From: Arthrobacter sp. ov118
Lineage (GTDB): Bacteria > Actinomycetota > Actinomycetes > Actinomycetales > Micrococcaceae
DNA: 64,000 bases
Assembly (NCBI RefSeq): GCF_900116495.1
Contig: NZ_FPAY01000010.1
Coordinates: forward strand, 143,235 to 207,234
Direction: 5' to 3'
The translations under genes were made by a program, and so were the position numbers. The stretch's first letter is position 1. The number at the start of each line of letters is the position of its first letter. The notes under the pieces were generated by a model. That model made no database searches and had not been told where the DNA came from. It saw nothing but the letters and a program-made list of their open reading frames with translations. Shown one piece after another: positions 26,552-35,325 of this stretch.

Positions 26552-27273
26552 CAGATGTCCATTCTTGAGATGCGGTCGTGGACCAGTGCCTGATGCAGAG
26601 ACAGGCAGAGGTCGCTGATTTCCCGTGCAGCCTCGGCGGCCCGGGCATGGGAGGCGGCGTCCTTGCGGGAGGTCAGCGTGGCCACGGCGCGTTCCACGAG
26701 CCCAAATTCGCGGTCGGCGGCCGCCTGGAAGGGCCGCAGGTGGCGCGGCTCCAGGCCGTGGCTCTCCAGCTGGACGCAAGCCCGCGCTACTTGCAGGGCG
26801 TGTTCGTCGAACTTGCCGTTGACGTGACCGATCAGACCGTAGCTCAGGAGCGACTCCAGCAGCGAAACGCTCGCCCCTGATTCCGCCCGCAGCTGCTCTT
26901 CGCTGAGCCGGCGGGCCCGGCTCTGGAGCTCTGTGGCGAGTTCCTCCGAGACAATCCTCGGGGAAACGGTGACGCCTGCCGGCAGGTTCTCGGGCCGTTC
27001 GCCGCGGTCGATCGCGTCCAGGTAGTCCTTGATGACCTTCAACGGCAGGTACTGGTCCCGCTGGAGGGCCAGTACGAAACGCAGCCGTTCGACGTCGTTC
27101 TCGGAATACTGCCGGTAGCCGGCGGGCGTCCGCTGCGGGTTGATCAGCCCTTTTTCCTCAAGGAACCGGATTTTGGACGCCGTCATGCTCGGGAAGTCAT
27201 CACTCAACTGAGCGAGGACCTCACCGATGTTCAGAACCTGGGGTCCGCGCCGATCCGCTTGTGCCGTGGCCAC
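26551..27273 (-). CDS. ftsR: MerR-family regulator, FtsR/Rv1828-type
   Basis: A 240-aa regulator with the N-terminal DNA-binding motif LSDDFPSMTASKIRFLEEKG, then TPAGYRQYSENDVERLRFV (about 22-70). A helical C-terminal half contains SLLESLLSYGLIGHVNGKFD. The protein next to garA is Rv1828 in M. tuberculosis and FtsR in Corynebacterium glutamicum, where it activates ftsZ. By position and sequence this should be the same regulator, linking this cluster to division. It overlaps the DUF151 gene by one base and follows the garA-like gene by 17 bases. Confidence 0.9.
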   Translation of the reverse strand: MATAQADRRGPQVLNIGEVLAQLSDDFPSMTASKIRFLEEKGLINPQRTPAGYRQYSENDVERLRFVLALQRDQYLPLKVIKDYLDAIDRGERPENLPAGVTVSPRIVSEELATELQSRARRLSEEQLRAESGASVSLLESLLSYGLIGHVNGKFDEHALQVARACVQLESHGLEPRHLRPFQAAADREFGLVERAVATLTSRKDAASHARAAEAAREISDLCLSLHQALVHDRISRMDI

Positions 27274-27290
27274 AGGCAGCTACCCCGCAA

Positions 27291-27767
27291 TCAGACGTTG
27301 CCTGCTGCGCGGGCAGGGCTCAGGTAGAAGGTGAGGCGGAACTTGCCGATCTGGACTTCGTTGCCGGACTTTAGTTCCACGGCGTCGACGCGGTCGTGGT
27401 TTACGTAGGTGCCGTTCAGGCTTCCGGTGTCCACGACCTCGAAGCTGCGCGCGGTGCGGCGGAACTCAACGTGCCTACGGGACACGGTGACGTCGTCAAG
27501 GAAAATATCGGCGTCCGGGTGCCGGCCCGCCGTCGTGACGTCGGAGTCCAGCAGGAAACGTGCGCCGGCGTTAGGACCGCTGTGCGCCACGAGCAGCGCC
27601 GATCCGAAGGGAAGGGCCTCCACGGACGTCCATTCCTCGGAGGTGAGCTTCGGGGTGAAATGGGGTTCGTCGCGCACCGGAGTGAGGTTGATCGACGTGG
27701 TCTCCGAAGCCTTCACTCCACCTGTATCCTTACCGCGCCCGGTGGGGTTCCGTTCGTGCCCAAACAT
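27291..27767 (-). CDS. garA: FHA-domain regulator GarA/OdhI
   Basis: A 158-aa phospho-switch protein. In mycobacteria and corynebacteria the unphosphorylated form binds and inhibits 2-oxoglutarate dehydrogenase and acts on glutamate enzymes; phosphorylation by PknB/PknG makes the FHA domain bind its own N-terminus. The N-terminal phospho-acceptor motif ETTS is present at residues 22-25, followed by INLTPV. The FHA core carries GRHPDADIFLDDVTVSRRH and DTGSLNGTYVN. The ATG at 27767 follows GAGGAGG. The PASTA kinase at 10 kb is a possible kinase (inference). gcvH lies upstream in the same direction. Confidence 0.94.
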   Translation of the reverse strand: MFGHERNPTGRGKDTGGVKASETTSINLTPVRDEPHFTPKLTSEEWTSVEALPFGSALLVAHSGPNAGARFLLDSDVTTAGRHPDADIFLDDVTVSRRHVEFRRTARSFEVVDTGSLNGTYVNHDRVDAVELKSGNEVQIGKFRLTFYLSPARAAGNV

Positions 27768-27940
27768 TGAGTCCTCCTCATTCGTTGCAGGTGTCCCCCC
27801 TGCAAACAACGCATGCCGTCCGGAAAAGCCTCGCAGTCCCGGTATCGAGGCTTTCGACAGGGTGTGGCGACGTCTTGCCATCCAACATCTCGTTGTCCAA
27901 CAACACTCCCCCACCGTCCCTGCCCGAACGACCTCTGTCT

Positions 27941-28327
27941 TTAGCCTACCTGTTGTTCATACTCGGATGCACTGAGTAGTGACTCCACGGCGTCCGCTTC
28001 CGCGAGCCTGATTTCGATGAGCCAGCCCTCACCGTAAGGATCCGAATTAATCAGGGCCGAATCGGTGTCCAGGGCCTCGTTGCGGGCCACGACTTCGCCC
28101 GCCACGGGGGCGTAGATGTCGCTGACACTCTTCGTTGATTCCACCTCGCCGACGACGTCGTTGGCCTTGATGTTTGTCCCGATTTCGGGCATCTGGGCGT
28201 AGACGACATCCCCGAGGGCGTCCTGGGCAAAATCGGTGATGCCGACCCGGACCACGCCGTCGGCATTGGGGGCCGAAACCCATTCGTGTTCTGCGGTGTA
28301 GGACAGTTCTTCGGGAATGATGCTCAT
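27941..28327 (-). CDS. gcvH: Glycine cleavage system H protein
   Basis: Lipoyl carrier of the glycine cleavage system, 128 aa. The lipoylated Lys is in GEVESTKSVSD (Lys66), with DFAQDALGDVVYAQMPEIG upstream and SDPYGEGWLIEI downstream. The start is ATG 28327. The P and T proteins are not in the window. It heads the conserved gcvH-garA-merR-DUF151-merR run; the 173-base gap before garA allows a second promoter. No glycine riboswitch was recognised upstream. Confidence 0.95.
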   Translation of the reverse strand: MSIIPEELSYTAEHEWVSAPNADGVVRVGITDFAQDALGDVVYAQMPEIGTNIKANDVVGEVESTKSVSDIYAPVAGEVVARNEALDTDSALINSDPYGEGWLIEIRLAEADAVESLLSASEYEQQVG

Positions 28328-28561
28328 GACGGGCCTTTCATCGGGAATCACCAATGTCAACGGCGGCCAAACGAACTGCCCGCCGCTGAAAAGTATAGGC
28401 ACATCCGGCAGGCGCCCGGGAGGACTCTGGCATCATGATGCGATGACGGAAAATGCGCACGCCCGGGGCCGGAATGGCGCTGCCCGGGGTCCCGCCGGCG
28501 CCCCCGAAAACACCGCCGGCATCGCAGAAAATCGATGCGCCGCAGCAGAAAGGGGTAGGCA

Positions 28562-29431
28562 ATGCCCGAACTTCCGGAGGTGGCGGCCCTGGCGGATTTC
28601 CTGGGCCAGCAGCTGATCGGGACCGTTGTCACGAAGGTCCAGATCGTCTCGTTCGCGGTGCTCAAAACAGCGGATCCGCCCTTTTCCGTGCTGGAGGACC
28701 GGGCCGTCACCGGGGTGCGCCGCTTCGGCAAGTTCGTCTGCGTGGACGCCGGCGGGGTGTCGTTCGTCTTCCACCTGGCGAGGGCCGGCTGGGTCCGCTT
28801 CACCGATGCACCCAACGACATCCGGCTGAAAATGGGCAAGGGCCACATAGCGGCGCGGCTGTCCTTCTCCGGCGGATCCGGCCCGCGCGGCTTGGATTTG
28901 ACAGAGGCGGGCACGAAAAAGGGCATGGCGGTCTATGTGGTCCGGGATCCTTCCGACGTTCCCGGGATCGCGGCGCTCGGACCGGACCCGTTCAGTGCGG
29001 GGTTCGACGTCGATACCCTGGCGGAAATCTTGGGGTCCAGTTCGCAACAGGTCAAGGGCCTCCTGCGAAGCCAAAGCGTCGTCGCCGGCATCGGAAACGC
29101 CTACAGTGACGAGATCCTGCATGCCGCCCGGATTTCACCGTTCGCCATCGCCAAGTCACTGGACCGGGAGGCGGTCCAGCTGCTTTATGACTCCATCCAC
29201 GACATTCTCGGGACAGCCCTGCAGGAAGCCAGCGGTAAAGCGCCGAATGAGCTCAAGGACACCAAGCGGAGCCACATGCGGGTCCACGGCCGGACCGGCG
29301 AGGAGTGCCCGGTGTGCGGTGACACGGTTCGCGAGGTTTCCTTCGCGGACACTGCCCTGCAGTACTGCCCGACCTGCCAGACGAAGGGAAAGATTCTGGC
29401 TGACCGCCGGACGTCCCGCTTCCTGAAATAA
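28562..29431 (+). CDS. Fpg/Nei-family DNA glycosylase
   Basis: Base-excision repair enzyme that removes oxidised bases and cuts the abasic site. It is 289 aa, starting MPELPEV (catalytic Pro2 and Glu3 after Met removal). The conserved Lys is in RRFGKFV; GIGNAYSDEILHAA is the helix-two-turn-helix. The C-terminal zinc finger has two CPxC pairs: CPVCG and CPTCQ. Whether it prefers 8-oxoguanine (Fpg/MutM) or pyrimidines (Nei) cannot be settled; several actinobacterial paralogues exist. It is divergent from gcvH and ends before a strong terminator. Confidence 0.92.
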   Translation: MPELPEVAALADFLGQQLIGTVVTKVQIVSFAVLKTADPPFSVLEDRAVTGVRRFGKFVCVDAGGVSFVFHLARAGWVRFTDAPNDIRLKMGKGHIAARLSFSGGSGPRGLDLTEAGTKKGMAVYVVRDPSDVPGIAALGPDPFSAGFDVDTLAEILGSSSQQVKGLLRSQSVVAGIGNAYSDEILHAARISPFAIAKSLDREAVQLLYDSIHDILGTALQEASGKAPNELKDTKRSHMRVHGRTGEECPVCGDTVREVSFADTALQYCPTCQTKGKILADRRTSRFLK

Positions 29432-29481
29432 GCGGGCTTTTGACCTGTGCAGGAGGAAACCGGTGCAGGAGGAAACAGAAA

Positions 29482-29514
29482 ACCCCGCCATTCCCTTGTC
29501 CGGAATGGCGGGGT
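29482..29514. terminator. Bidirectional terminator between the glycosylase gene and tRNA-Pro
   Basis: Perfect 13-bp stem (29482-29494 with 29502-29514), 7-base loop, flanked by AAAA on the left and ACTTTCT on the right. Just before it TGCAGGAGGAAAC is repeated twice. Confidence 0.88.
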
Positions 29515-29523
29515 ACTTTCTGT

Positions 29524-29600
<77 letters not shown>

Positions 29601-29748
29601 TTAGTCCCGCCGTTCTCCGCTAGGAATTCTCCCCGGTATCTCTCCAGGTTTCCTTCCAAGCAGTCCGGCCGAACCACCTCCAAAAGCTTACACGATTCTG
29701 GAGGGTTCCTGTGACACTTTCATGCTGTCACGGCGGGGTGTTTCGGAA

Positions 29749-31299
29749 TTAACGCTTCTTCCCCCGCTTTTCGCGCACACGCATGTTGACTTCGATGGGC
29801 GTGCCCTCGAAACCGAAGGTCTCGCGGAGGCGCCGGGTGATGAAGCGGCGGTAGCCCGGATCCAGGAATCCGGTGGTGAAGAGCACGAACTTCGGCGGCC
29901 GGCTCGAGGCCTGGGTGCCGAAGAGGATGCGGGGCTGCTTGCCGCCGCGGACCGGGTGCGGGTGGGCTGCCACAAGTTCGCCCAGGAACGCGTTGAGGCG
30001 TCCGGTGGGGATGCGCCTGTCCCAGCTTTCCAGCGCGGTATCGAGAGCCGGGACCAGCCGGTCCTTGTGCCAGCCGGTCTTGGCCGAGATGTTGACGCGG
30101 GGGGCCCAGGCAACGTGCGCGAGGTCCTGCTCGATTTCGCGTTCCAGGTAGCGGCGGCGCTCGTCGTCGAGGAGGTCCCATTTGTTGAAGGCCAGCACCA
30201 GGGCGCGGCCCGATTCAATGGCCAGCTGCAGGATGCGGACATCCTGCTCGCTGAGCACCTCGTCCACGGCGAGGAGCACGACGGCGACCTCGGCCTTTTC
30301 GAGCGCGCTCTGCGTACGCAGGGAGGCGTAGAAGTCCGCGCCCTGGGCCATGTGCTGGCGGCGGCGGATGCCGGCGGTGTCGACGAAGCGCCACGTGCGG
30401 CCGCCGAGCTCGATGAATTCGTCGACCGGGTCGCGGGTGGTGCCGGCGGTGTTGTCCACCACCACGCGCTCGGACCCGGCCAGCTTGTTCAGCAGCGAAG
30501 ACTTGCCGACGTTCGGCCGGCCGATCAGCGCGACGCGGCGGGGTCCGCCGGAACGCTCAAGGCCTTCAATGGTGGAAAACTGCGGGAGCGTGTCCATGAC
30601 GTGGTCCAGAAGGTCGGCCACGCCGCGGCCGTGGAGGGCCGAGACTGGGTACGGTTCGCCGAAGCCGAGGCCCCAGAGAACGGCGGAGTCAGCTTCCTGG
30701 GCGAAGTCATCGACCTTGTTGGCCACCATGATGACCGGCTTCTTGGACTTGCGCAGCATCTTCATGACGCCTTCGTCGGTGGCGGTTGCACCGACGGCGG
30801 AGTCGACGACGAACAGGACGGCGTCCGCGAGTTCTACTGCCATCTCGGCCTGCTCGGCGACCCGGGCGTGGATGCCTCGGGCGTCGTGCTCCCAGCCGCC
30901 GGTGTCCACCACCGTGAAGTTCCGGCCGTTCCAGTGTGCCGAGTACATGACGCGGTCACGGGTGACGCCGGGGGTGTCCTCGACGACTGCCTCGCGGCGG
31001 CCCAGAATCCTGTTGACCAGGGTGGACTTGCCCACGTTGGGCCGGCCGATGATAGCCAGGACCGGATCCAGCTTGACCGGACCGTCAAAGTCCTCGTCGT
31101 CGTAGTGGCCGCTCAGCAGGGCGGCGTCGTCCTCGTCGAGCTCGTAGTCGTCCAGGCCTGCCCGGAGGGAGGCGGCGCGGAGCTCCGCTTCCTCGTCGTC
31201 CAATGCGGCGAGGTGCTCAGCCACCTGGTCGGTGCCGGTGGGCGTGTATTCGTCTTCGCCGGCGCTGAAATTGCCGGAGGTTTGAGTCGTATCGCTCAT
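29749..31299 (-). CDS. der: Ribosome biogenesis GTPase Der (EngA)
   Basis: Double GTPase needed for 50S subunit assembly, 516 aa. The first G domain starts with GRPNVGKSTLVN at about 86, with DTPG in its switch region and NKVD. The second starts with GRPNVGKSSLLN, with DTAG and NKWD. The C-terminal KH-like domain reads VNMRVREKRGKKR at the end. An acidic N-terminal extension of about 75 residues (rich in Glu and Asp) is typical of actinobacterial forms. It overlaps plsC by four bases and closes the scp-cmk-der operon. The region 29601-29748 downstream holds no gene. Confidence 0.97.
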   Translation of the reverse strand: MSDTTQTSGNFSAGEDEYTPTGTDQVAEHLAALDDEEAELRAASLRAGLDDYELDEDDAALLSGHYDDEDFDGPVKLDPVLAIIGRPNVGKSTLVNRILGRREAVVEDTPGVTRDRVMYSAHWNGRNFTVVDTGGWEHDARGIHARVAEQAEMAVELADAVLFVVDSAVGATATDEGVMKMLRKSKKPVIMVANKVDDFAQEADSAVLWGLGFGEPYPVSALHGRGVADLLDHVMDTLPQFSTIEGLERSGGPRRVALIGRPNVGKSSLLNKLAGSERVVVDNTAGTTRDPVDEFIELGGRTWRFVDTAGIRRRQHMAQGADFYASLRTQSALEKAEVAVVLLAVDEVLSEQDVRILQLAIESGRALVLAFNKWDLLDDERRRYLEREIEQDLAHVAWAPRVNISAKTGWHKDRLVPALDTALESWDRRIPTGRLNAFLGELVAAHPHPVRGGKQPRILFGTQASSRPPKFVLFTTGFLDPGYRRFITRRLRETFGFEGTPIEVNMRVREKRGKKR

Positions 31300-32099
31300 T
31301 GCACTTTCCTTAGGTGGTGATCTGCCGGCGTCCCGGCTACTGCTTCGTGACGTTCGTGCGGGGATTCCGCGTGGGGCAGGGGCTGCCCGGTTCTTAGTAC
31401 TGAGTCCTGGACATGGCGCGCCAGCGCGGCCCGGATTTCTGTTCCCGCCCTGTCCATTGAAACACGGCCGGTCTCACCGGGCCTGCGGCTGACGTTGATG
31501 GCTCCGCCGAAGCTGACGTGCAGCCGCCGCCGGGGTGCGGGAACACTGTCCAGGTGTTCGCCGCTGATCCTGGTGCCCAGGATGGCCACGGGGACCACGG
31601 TGGCGCCGGAGTTCAGGGCCAGCCAGGCGACGCCGTTGCTGATCGCGGCCGCCGCGCCGTTCCCCCGCGTGCCTTCGGGCAGGATCCCGACGCACCGTCC
31701 GGCTTCGAGCAGGCGCCGCGCCGCGGTCAATGTCGCACGGCCGCCGCGGCGGTCCACCGGCAGCTGGCCAGAGGCCGTGAGTACCTTTCCGAGGAACCCG
31801 GTGAACATCTCCTGTTTGACGAGAATGTGCATGGGCCGGGGTGAGGCGCCAAACATGACGGGACCGTCGAGCAGACTGATGTGGTTGCCGGCGAAGATCA
31901 CGGGACCGGTCGCCGGGACGTTTGACCGTCCGGTCACCGAGGTGCGGTAGACGACGTGGTCCAGGAGCCACCCCACAGGCCGGCTCCACGCCGTGCTCCG
32001 GTGGCCCGGCAGCGAACCCCGATCTGACGCAGTCGCGCCGGCGCTGTAAGTCACTGTGGCATCAGTCACCGTTTGCTCAGTCACGTTAGGCTCAGTCAC
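31296..32099 (-). CDS. PlsC-family acyltransferase in the cmk-der operon
   Basis: A 267-aa glycerolipid acyltransferase. The HX4D box is NHISLLDGP, then ASGQLPVDRRGG, and LPEGTRGNG is the acceptor-phosphate motif. The N-terminal 30 residues (Thr/Val-rich, coding a repeated TVT pattern) and the C-terminal 35 residues look disordered. Overlaps with cmk (8 bases) and der (4 bases) show tight co-translation. It is the second such enzyme in the window and only distantly similar to the one at 14 kb. Acyltransferase genes are commonly found next to cmk in bacteria; the precise acceptor is unknown. Confidence 0.9.
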   Translation of the reverse strand: MTEPNVTEQTVTDATVTYSAGATASDRGSLPGHRSTAWSRPVGWLLDHVVYRTSVTGRSNVPATGPVIFAGNHISLLDGPVMFGASPRPMHILVKQEMFTGFLGKVLTASGQLPVDRRGGRATLTAARRLLEAGRCVGILPEGTRGNGAAAAISNGVAWLALNSGATVVPVAILGTRISGEHLDSVPAPRRRLHVSFGGAINVSRRPGETGRVSMDRAGTEIRAALARHVQDSVLRTGQPLPHAESPHERHEAVAGTPADHHLRKVQ

Positions 32100-32850
32100 C
32101 CTGGGTGGCCCGGTGGCGGGCGCTGCTTTGCTTGAGTGCGGGATGGTTGATCACCGTGTCCACGATGTCGAGGGCGGCCTGGACCGTCCCGTCGAAGTCG
32201 AGTTCAGAGGAGTCCAGGGTCACCACGCCGTCGGCCGCCGTGGTGAAGTTCACCACGGTGGAGTCTTTGGCGTCGCGGTGGGTGACCTGGGCCGCCAGCT
32301 GCTCGGCGTTCTGGCTCCCGCCCAGCTGAATCCCGCGGCGGCGCAGTCGAGCTTCTTCACTGGCCGTGAGCAGCATCCGGACTTCCGCCGCGGGCACGAC
32401 GACGGTGGTGATGTCCCGGCCCTCGACCACCATGCGGCGGTGGTGCTTCTCGATCAGTTCGCGCTGCCGGCGGATGAGCTCCGTGCGCGCGCCCAGGGTG
32501 GTGGCGACGGCGCTGACGGCGGCGGAAATCGAGGGTTCGCGGATGGCGAGCGTGACGTCCGTGCCGCCGACGCGGACGTACTCGTCCTCCGGGCTCGTGC
32601 TGATCTCCAGCGGAAGGGTCTCGGCAGCGGTCTCGACTGCGGCGCCGTCGTCCAGGTCCGTGCCGTTCTGCAGGCAGAACCACGTCAGGGCACGGTACAT
32701 CGCGCCTGTGTCAAGGTAGGCCAGTTTGAGCCGGCGGGCCACCTCTTTGCTGACGCTGGATTTGCCGGAGCCGGAGGGACCGTCGATGGCGACCACAAGG
32801 CTTTTTCCGGGGCGGAGCACGTTCACTGTCTCGATGAGTTCCTGGGTCAT
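32092..32850 (-). CDS. cmk: Cytidylate kinase
   Basis: Phosphorylates CMP and dCMP with ATP, in pyrimidine salvage. It is 252 aa from ATG 32850; an ATG six codons earlier is also possible. The P-loop GPSGSGKSS is at about 24-32, the YLDTGAMYRALTW CMP-binding segment follows, and VVEGRDITTVVVP is the lid-side motif. The ATG shares its A with the tyrA stop (TAATG), and the end overlaps plsC by eight bases. Confidence 0.95.
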   Translation of the reverse strand: MTQELIETVNVLRPGKSLVVAIDGPSGSGKSSVSKEVARRLKLAYLDTGAMYRALTWFCLQNGTDLDDGAAVETAAETLPLEISTSPEDEYVRVGGTDVTLAIREPSISAAVSAVATTLGARTELIRRQRELIEKHHRRMVVEGRDITTVVVPAAEVRMLLTASEEARLRRRGIQLGGSQNAEQLAAQVTHRDAKDSTVVNFTTAADGVVTLDSSELDFDGTVQAALDIVDTVINHPALKQSSARHRATQGD

Positions 32851-33959
32851 TACTGGAGTACCTGCCATCCGCGGTCGTTAAGGGCTTCTATCAGGAGGTC
32901 GTGCTTGTTGGGCAGGACGGAAATCTCCACCATGCCCACGTTTTGTCCCGAGGAGTGGTCCAGGCGGAGGTCCTCGAGGTTGACGCCGATCTCGCCGATC
33001 TCGGTCAGGAGCTTCGCGATCTGTCCGGGGGTGTCATCCACCAGGACGGTCAGCCACGAGTACGCCTGCGGGGGGCCACCGTGCTTGCCCGGAATCCGCG
33101 ACTGGCCGGCGTTGCCTTCGCTGATCAGCTGTGCCAGGTCCAGCCGCGCGCCGGGAGCAGTCGGGGCTTCCAGGGTTCCGATCAGCCGGTTGAGGTCCTC
33201 GCGGACGCCATGCAGGATCGCGACCACCTTGTCCGCGTTCGCGCCCAGGATCTGGACCCAGAGTGTGGGGTCGCTCGCGGCGATCCGGGTGACATCCCGC
33301 AGCCCGTTGCCGGCAAGGGACAGCGCGTGCAGGGGCGTGCCCTGCAACCGGCTGGCCACGAGGGAGGACATCACCTGGGGCAGGTGGGACACCAACGCCA
33401 CGGCTTGGTCGTGGTCGTCGGCAGCGAATTCGGACACGACCGCGCCCAGGTCACCGGCCAGCGCGCGCGCCACCCGCAGGGACTCCGGCAGAGTCTCTTC
33501 CGCGGGACACACCACCCACGGCATGGAGGTAAACAGCTCGCCGCGGGCGGCGACGGGGCCGGATTTCTCACGCCCCGCCATCGGGTGGGTCCCCACGTAG
33601 CGGCCCAGGTCAGCACCGCGGCCGCGGAGGTTGGCAAGAATGTTTGCCTTCACGCTCGCGATATCCACCACGACGGCGTCCGGGTAGTCCTGCAGCGCTT
33701 TGGCCACGACGTCGGCCGTGACGTCCGGCGGCGCAGCCACCACGACGAGCTCCGGCTGTTCTGCCTCGAGGCGCGCCAACGGCAGACCGGCGCCGATGTC
33801 GACGGCGACGGCCTGGTTGGTGGGCGAGGGATCCGAGAGGAACACTGCGACTCCGCGCCCCCGCAGCCCCAGCCCGATGCTGGTGCCCAGAAGCCCGGCG
33901 CCCACAACGACCACCGGGCCGTTCAGGTGGCCGCGGCCGTGCGTGCGAAAGGCGGACAT
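32850..33959 (-). CDS. tyrA: Prephenate dehydrogenase with C-terminal ACT domain
   Basis: Converts prephenate to 4-hydroxyphenylpyruvate for tyrosine, or arogenate in some relatives. It is 369 aa. The NAD(P)-binding VVVVGAGLLGTSIGLGL is at about 16-32, the catalytic block is YVGTHPMAGREKSG (about 140-155), then VSHLPQVMSSLVA. An ACT domain (about 302-369, SWLTVLVDDTPGQIAKLL) suggests feedback by an aromatic amino acid. It lies two bases after rluB in the segregation/ribosome operon, an insertion relative to mycobacteria. Confidence 0.95.
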   Translation of the reverse strand: MSAFRTHGRGHLNGPVVVVGAGLLGTSIGLGLRGRGVAVFLSDPSPTNQAVAVDIGAGLPLARLEAEQPELVVVAAPPDVTADVVAKALQDYPDAVVVDIASVKANILANLRGRGADLGRYVGTHPMAGREKSGPVAARGELFTSMPWVVCPAEETLPESLRVARALAGDLGAVVSEFAADDHDQAVALVSHLPQVMSSLVASRLQGTPLHALSLAGNGLRDVTRIAASDPTLWVQILGANADKVVAILHGVREDLNRLIGTLEAPTAPGARLDLAQLISEGNAGQSRIPGKHGGPPQAYSWLTVLVDDTPGQIAKLLTEIGEIGVNLEDLRLDHSSGQNVGMVEISVLPNKHDLLIEALNDRGWQVLQ

Positions 33960-33961
33960 GC

Positions 33962-35203
33962 CTACAGCCCCACGGATGCCAGCAGGTGGCCGACTTCCTG
34001 CTTGCCGAGGTTGCGAATGCTGCCCTGGCGCTGGTCACCCAGACCGATGGGGCCGACCTTCACGCGGACCAGGCGCAGCACCGGGAAGCCGACGGCGTCG
34101 AACAGGCGCCGGACGATCCGGTTCTTGCCCGAATGCAGCACGACCTCGATCAGCACATGGCCCGGAGTCGAGTCCACGAGCCTGAAGGAGTCCACCGAGG
34201 CGATTCCGTCCTCGAGCTCCACGCCGGCTTTGAGTTCGGCGCCGACGCCCTGCGGGAACGGGCCGCGGACCTGCACGAGGTAGGTCTTGGGCACTTCGTA
34301 CGAGGGGTGCGTCAGGCGGTTGGCGAGCTCGCCGTCGTTCGTCAGGAGCAGCAGCCCTTCCGTGGCGACGTCGAGCCGGCCCACGTGGAAGAGGCGTTCG
34401 CCGTGGTACTTGCGCACGAAGTCGCTGATGCACGGGCGGCCGTCCGGGTCCTCCATGGTGGAGACAACGCCCTTGGGCTTGTTGAAGACCATGTAGACCA
34501 TGTTCTCGTCGAGCTGGATGCGCAGGCCGTCGACGTGGATTACGGCGGTCTTCGGGTCGACGCGCATGCCGAGTTCGGTGACGACGTGGCCGTCGACCTC
34601 GACGCGGCCTTCGGCGATCATTTCCTCGCAGACGCGGCGCGAGGCTACACCGGCGGACGCCATGACTTTCTGCAGACGGATGCCGTCGGAGTCGTGCAAT
34701 TCAGACTGCGGCACCTCACGGCGCGGTCCGCGGTTGCGGGCGGGCTTTCGCACCGGCCCGAGGTTCTGGCCGAAGCGTTCGCTGCCGAAGGCGCGGGGGC
34801 CGGCCGCTTTCGCGGCGCCGGTACGTGGTTTGGGCTTGAGCGCGCCGGGCGTGCCGGGTTCTTTGCCGAAGCCGGGCTTCCGGGCGCCGGGCTTGCGGGC
34901 TGCGCCCTTGGCTGCCGGGCTGTTCGGCTTCGAGCCACCGGATGCGGACCGGGACGCCGGGGCGGCCTGCAGGTCCGGATCGATGAAGGCCTGTTCGCGA
35001 GGCTTGGGGTGCTTGAAGGGGCGGTCTCCGCCGCCCTTCGAGAAGTCGCGGCCTCCCTTGCCGCCGGCAGCGCGCGGGCCGCCGCCCTGGACCGGACCGC
35101 GTGCGGTCTTACCCTGACCTCTGCCCTGTCCGGCACTGCTTTGGCCGGCAGTGTTTCGTCCGGCATTGTTACGTGGTGAACCCTGGCGTCCCGCCTGTGT
35201 CAT
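33962..35203 (-). CDS. rluB: 23S rRNA pseudouridine synthase (RluB/RsuA family) with long basic N-terminus
   Basis: Modifies uridine to pseudouridine in rRNA. It is 413 aa. The enzymatic part is the last 240 residues: an S4 RNA-binding domain (LQKVMASAGVASRRVCEEMI), then the catalytic Asp in GRLDVATEGLLLLTND, RLTHPSYEVPKTYLV, and the C-terminal GKNRIVRRLFDAVGFPV. The first 170 residues are a Gly/Arg/Lys/Ala/Pro low-complexity tail, probably disordered RNA-contacting sequence. RluB is the likeliest identity by synteny (Rv1711). It is 122 bases after scpB, with a small hairpin in the gap. Confidence 0.93.
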   Translation of the reverse strand: MTQAGRQGSPRNNAGRNTAGQSSAGQGRGQGKTARGPVQGGGPRAAGGKGGRDFSKGGGDRPFKHPKPREQAFIDPDLQAAPASRSASGGSKPNSPAAKGAARKPGARKPGFGKEPGTPGALKPKPRTGAAKAAGPRAFGSERFGQNLGPVRKPARNRGPRREVPQSELHDSDGIRLQKVMASAGVASRRVCEEMIAEGRVEVDGHVVTELGMRVDPKTAVIHVDGLRIQLDENMVYMVFNKPKGVVSTMEDPDGRPCISDFVRKYHGERLFHVGRLDVATEGLLLLTNDGELANRLTHPSYEVPKTYLVQVRGPFPQGVGAELKAGVELEDGIASVDSFRLVDSTPGHVLIEVVLHSGKNRIVRRLFDAVGFPVLRLVRVKVGPIGLGDQRQGSIRNLGKQEVGHLLASVGL

Positions 35204-35292
35204 GACCCGTCCTTACGTTCGTGGCCCGCGGCCGCTGTCTCCCGACAACACCCGCAGGCCGGGCAAATTGTTCTGCCCGGTGGATACTTATG

Positions 35293-35315
35293 TGCAGACA
35301 GTGTTCCTGTCTGCA
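35293..35315 (-). other. Small hairpin between scpB and rluB
   Basis: Perfect 9-bp stem (35293-35301 with 35307-35315) and a 5-base loop in the 122-base gap. Next to it GGAAGAATG is repeated twice on the minus strand. It could be an attenuator or an RNA-processing site in an otherwise tight operon; there is no U-tract for full termination. Confidence 0.45.
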
Positions 35316-35325
35316 TTCTTCCTGC

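Noticed and set aside
28328..28561. Glycine riboswitch before gcvH and a small plus-strand ORF at 28443
   Set aside because: No tandem aptamer features were recognised, and the ORF runs into the glycosylase gene out of frame with no ribosome site.
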